Positions 47,631-47,760 of a DNA stretch of 47,760 nucleotides are shown piece after piece. Made by a program: the position numbers and the translations under genes. Within the stretch, counting starts at the first letter, position 1; every line of letters starts with the position of its first letter. The stretch is from Peribacillus faecalis (GTDB lineage Bacteria > Bacillota > Bacilli > Bacillales > DSM-1321): NCBI RefSeq assembly GCF_014712675.1, contig NZ_JACXSI010000029.1:1-47760 (forward strand), given 5' to 3'. The notes below the pieces were generated by a model. That model was not told the DNA's origin, did not search any database, and saw only the letters and a list, made by a program, of their open reading frames with translations.

Positions 47631-47760
47631 GAAGGGGCTGTCCGAATAGATGAAATGTACCCTTTGTAAAGGACATTTATAAAAAAGGACGCTTAGGCTG
47701 CTTGATTAAGATGATCTCTGTATTGTACAGGGGTCATCTTATTTAATTTCCATTGATATC
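47630..47760 (-). mobile_element. End of an IS3-family element (partial)
   Basis: From about 47650 the sequence (TGAAATGTACCCTTTGTAAA) looks like an IS3-group terminal repeat, leading to the C-terminus of a transposase on the minus strand. Between it and the helicase stop is AGAAGGGGCTGTCC (47630-47643), also present at 21748-21761, so the IS3 element may have landed in, or beside, the end of another IS. The rest is outside the window. Confidence 0.65.
47693..47760 (-). CDS. IS3-family transposase OrfB, C-terminal end (partial)
   Basis: The minus strand reads YQWKLNKMTPVQYRDHLNQA then A and a stop at 47693. KLNKMTP..YR..L is the usual ending of IS150/IS3-type OrfB integrases, which have an rve DDE domain upstream. 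Only about 21 codons are inside the window, so intactness cannot be judged. Confidence 0.8.
   Translation of the reverse strand, partial: YQWKLNKMTPVQYRDHLNQAA

Overview
The window looks like chromosome of a low-to-moderate GC Gram-positive member of the Bacillales, most likely Planococcaceae or a close relative. The clues are strong AGGAGG-type ribosome binding sites, frequent GTG and TTG starts, intrinsic terminators after most genes, Bacillus-type gene neighbourhoods (divergent citA/citR, yfhO-gtcA-csbB, paired SMR genes, a polyamine cluster with speD/A/E/B), and the GTTGAT...ATCAAC intergenic repeat common in this order. The lineage is an inference. I see no rRNA, tRNA, CRISPR array or prophage.

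Layout. 1-3000: a MerR regulator and MFS drug exporter, the exporter promoter having a 19-bp spacer, then a VanZ-like protein. 3000-10600: housekeeping and accessory single genes (quinone oxidoreductase, LysE exporter, SGNH hydrolase, GrpB-like, VOC, histidine phosphatase, DUF3267 membrane protein), two short-period repeat arrays placed just after stop codons, and a decayed gene. 10600-17500: a polyamine operon, speD-speA-speE-speB-carboxyspermidine dehydrogenase-carboxyspermidine decarboxylase. It is preceded by a 450-nt leader with a multi-branched fold and an intrinsic terminator, which is the best candidate for an undescribed regulatory RNA. Arginine would go to agmatine and putrescine, and the operon then carries both known routes from putrescine to spermidine.

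17500-22600: an LD-carboxypeptidase and small membrane proteins, a coiled-coil membrane-anchored protein, a transposase remnant and an IS200-type element. 22600-31100: citA/citR, HAD and phosphatase genes, a nucleotidyltransferase, a frameshifted DUF2071 gene, a nitroreductase with a Fur-box-like site, an MFS exporter and a Crp/Fnr regulator. 31200-35200: an SMR pair, a MarR-MFS operon with a palindromic operator, and a BASS transporter.

35700-45000: an envelope glycolipid region. A minus-strand pair encodes a PlsC-like acyltransferase and a UgtP-like glycosyltransferase, near a GT2-GtrA fusion. The plus-strand operon yfhO-gtcA-csbB resembles the lipoteichoic-acid glycosylation system of Bacillus. 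45100-47760: a large SUV3-like helicase with a C-terminal zinc ribbon, then the end of an IS3-family element running off the window.

A second strong signal is a dispersed family of 100-245-nt RNA-like elements (19735, 31990, and a tandem pair at 38091-38494). They share a 5' block, a variable hairpin, and a conserved arm that can pair with the 5' side of a terminator. The arm pair changes in a compensatory way between copies, which points to a selected RNA structure.
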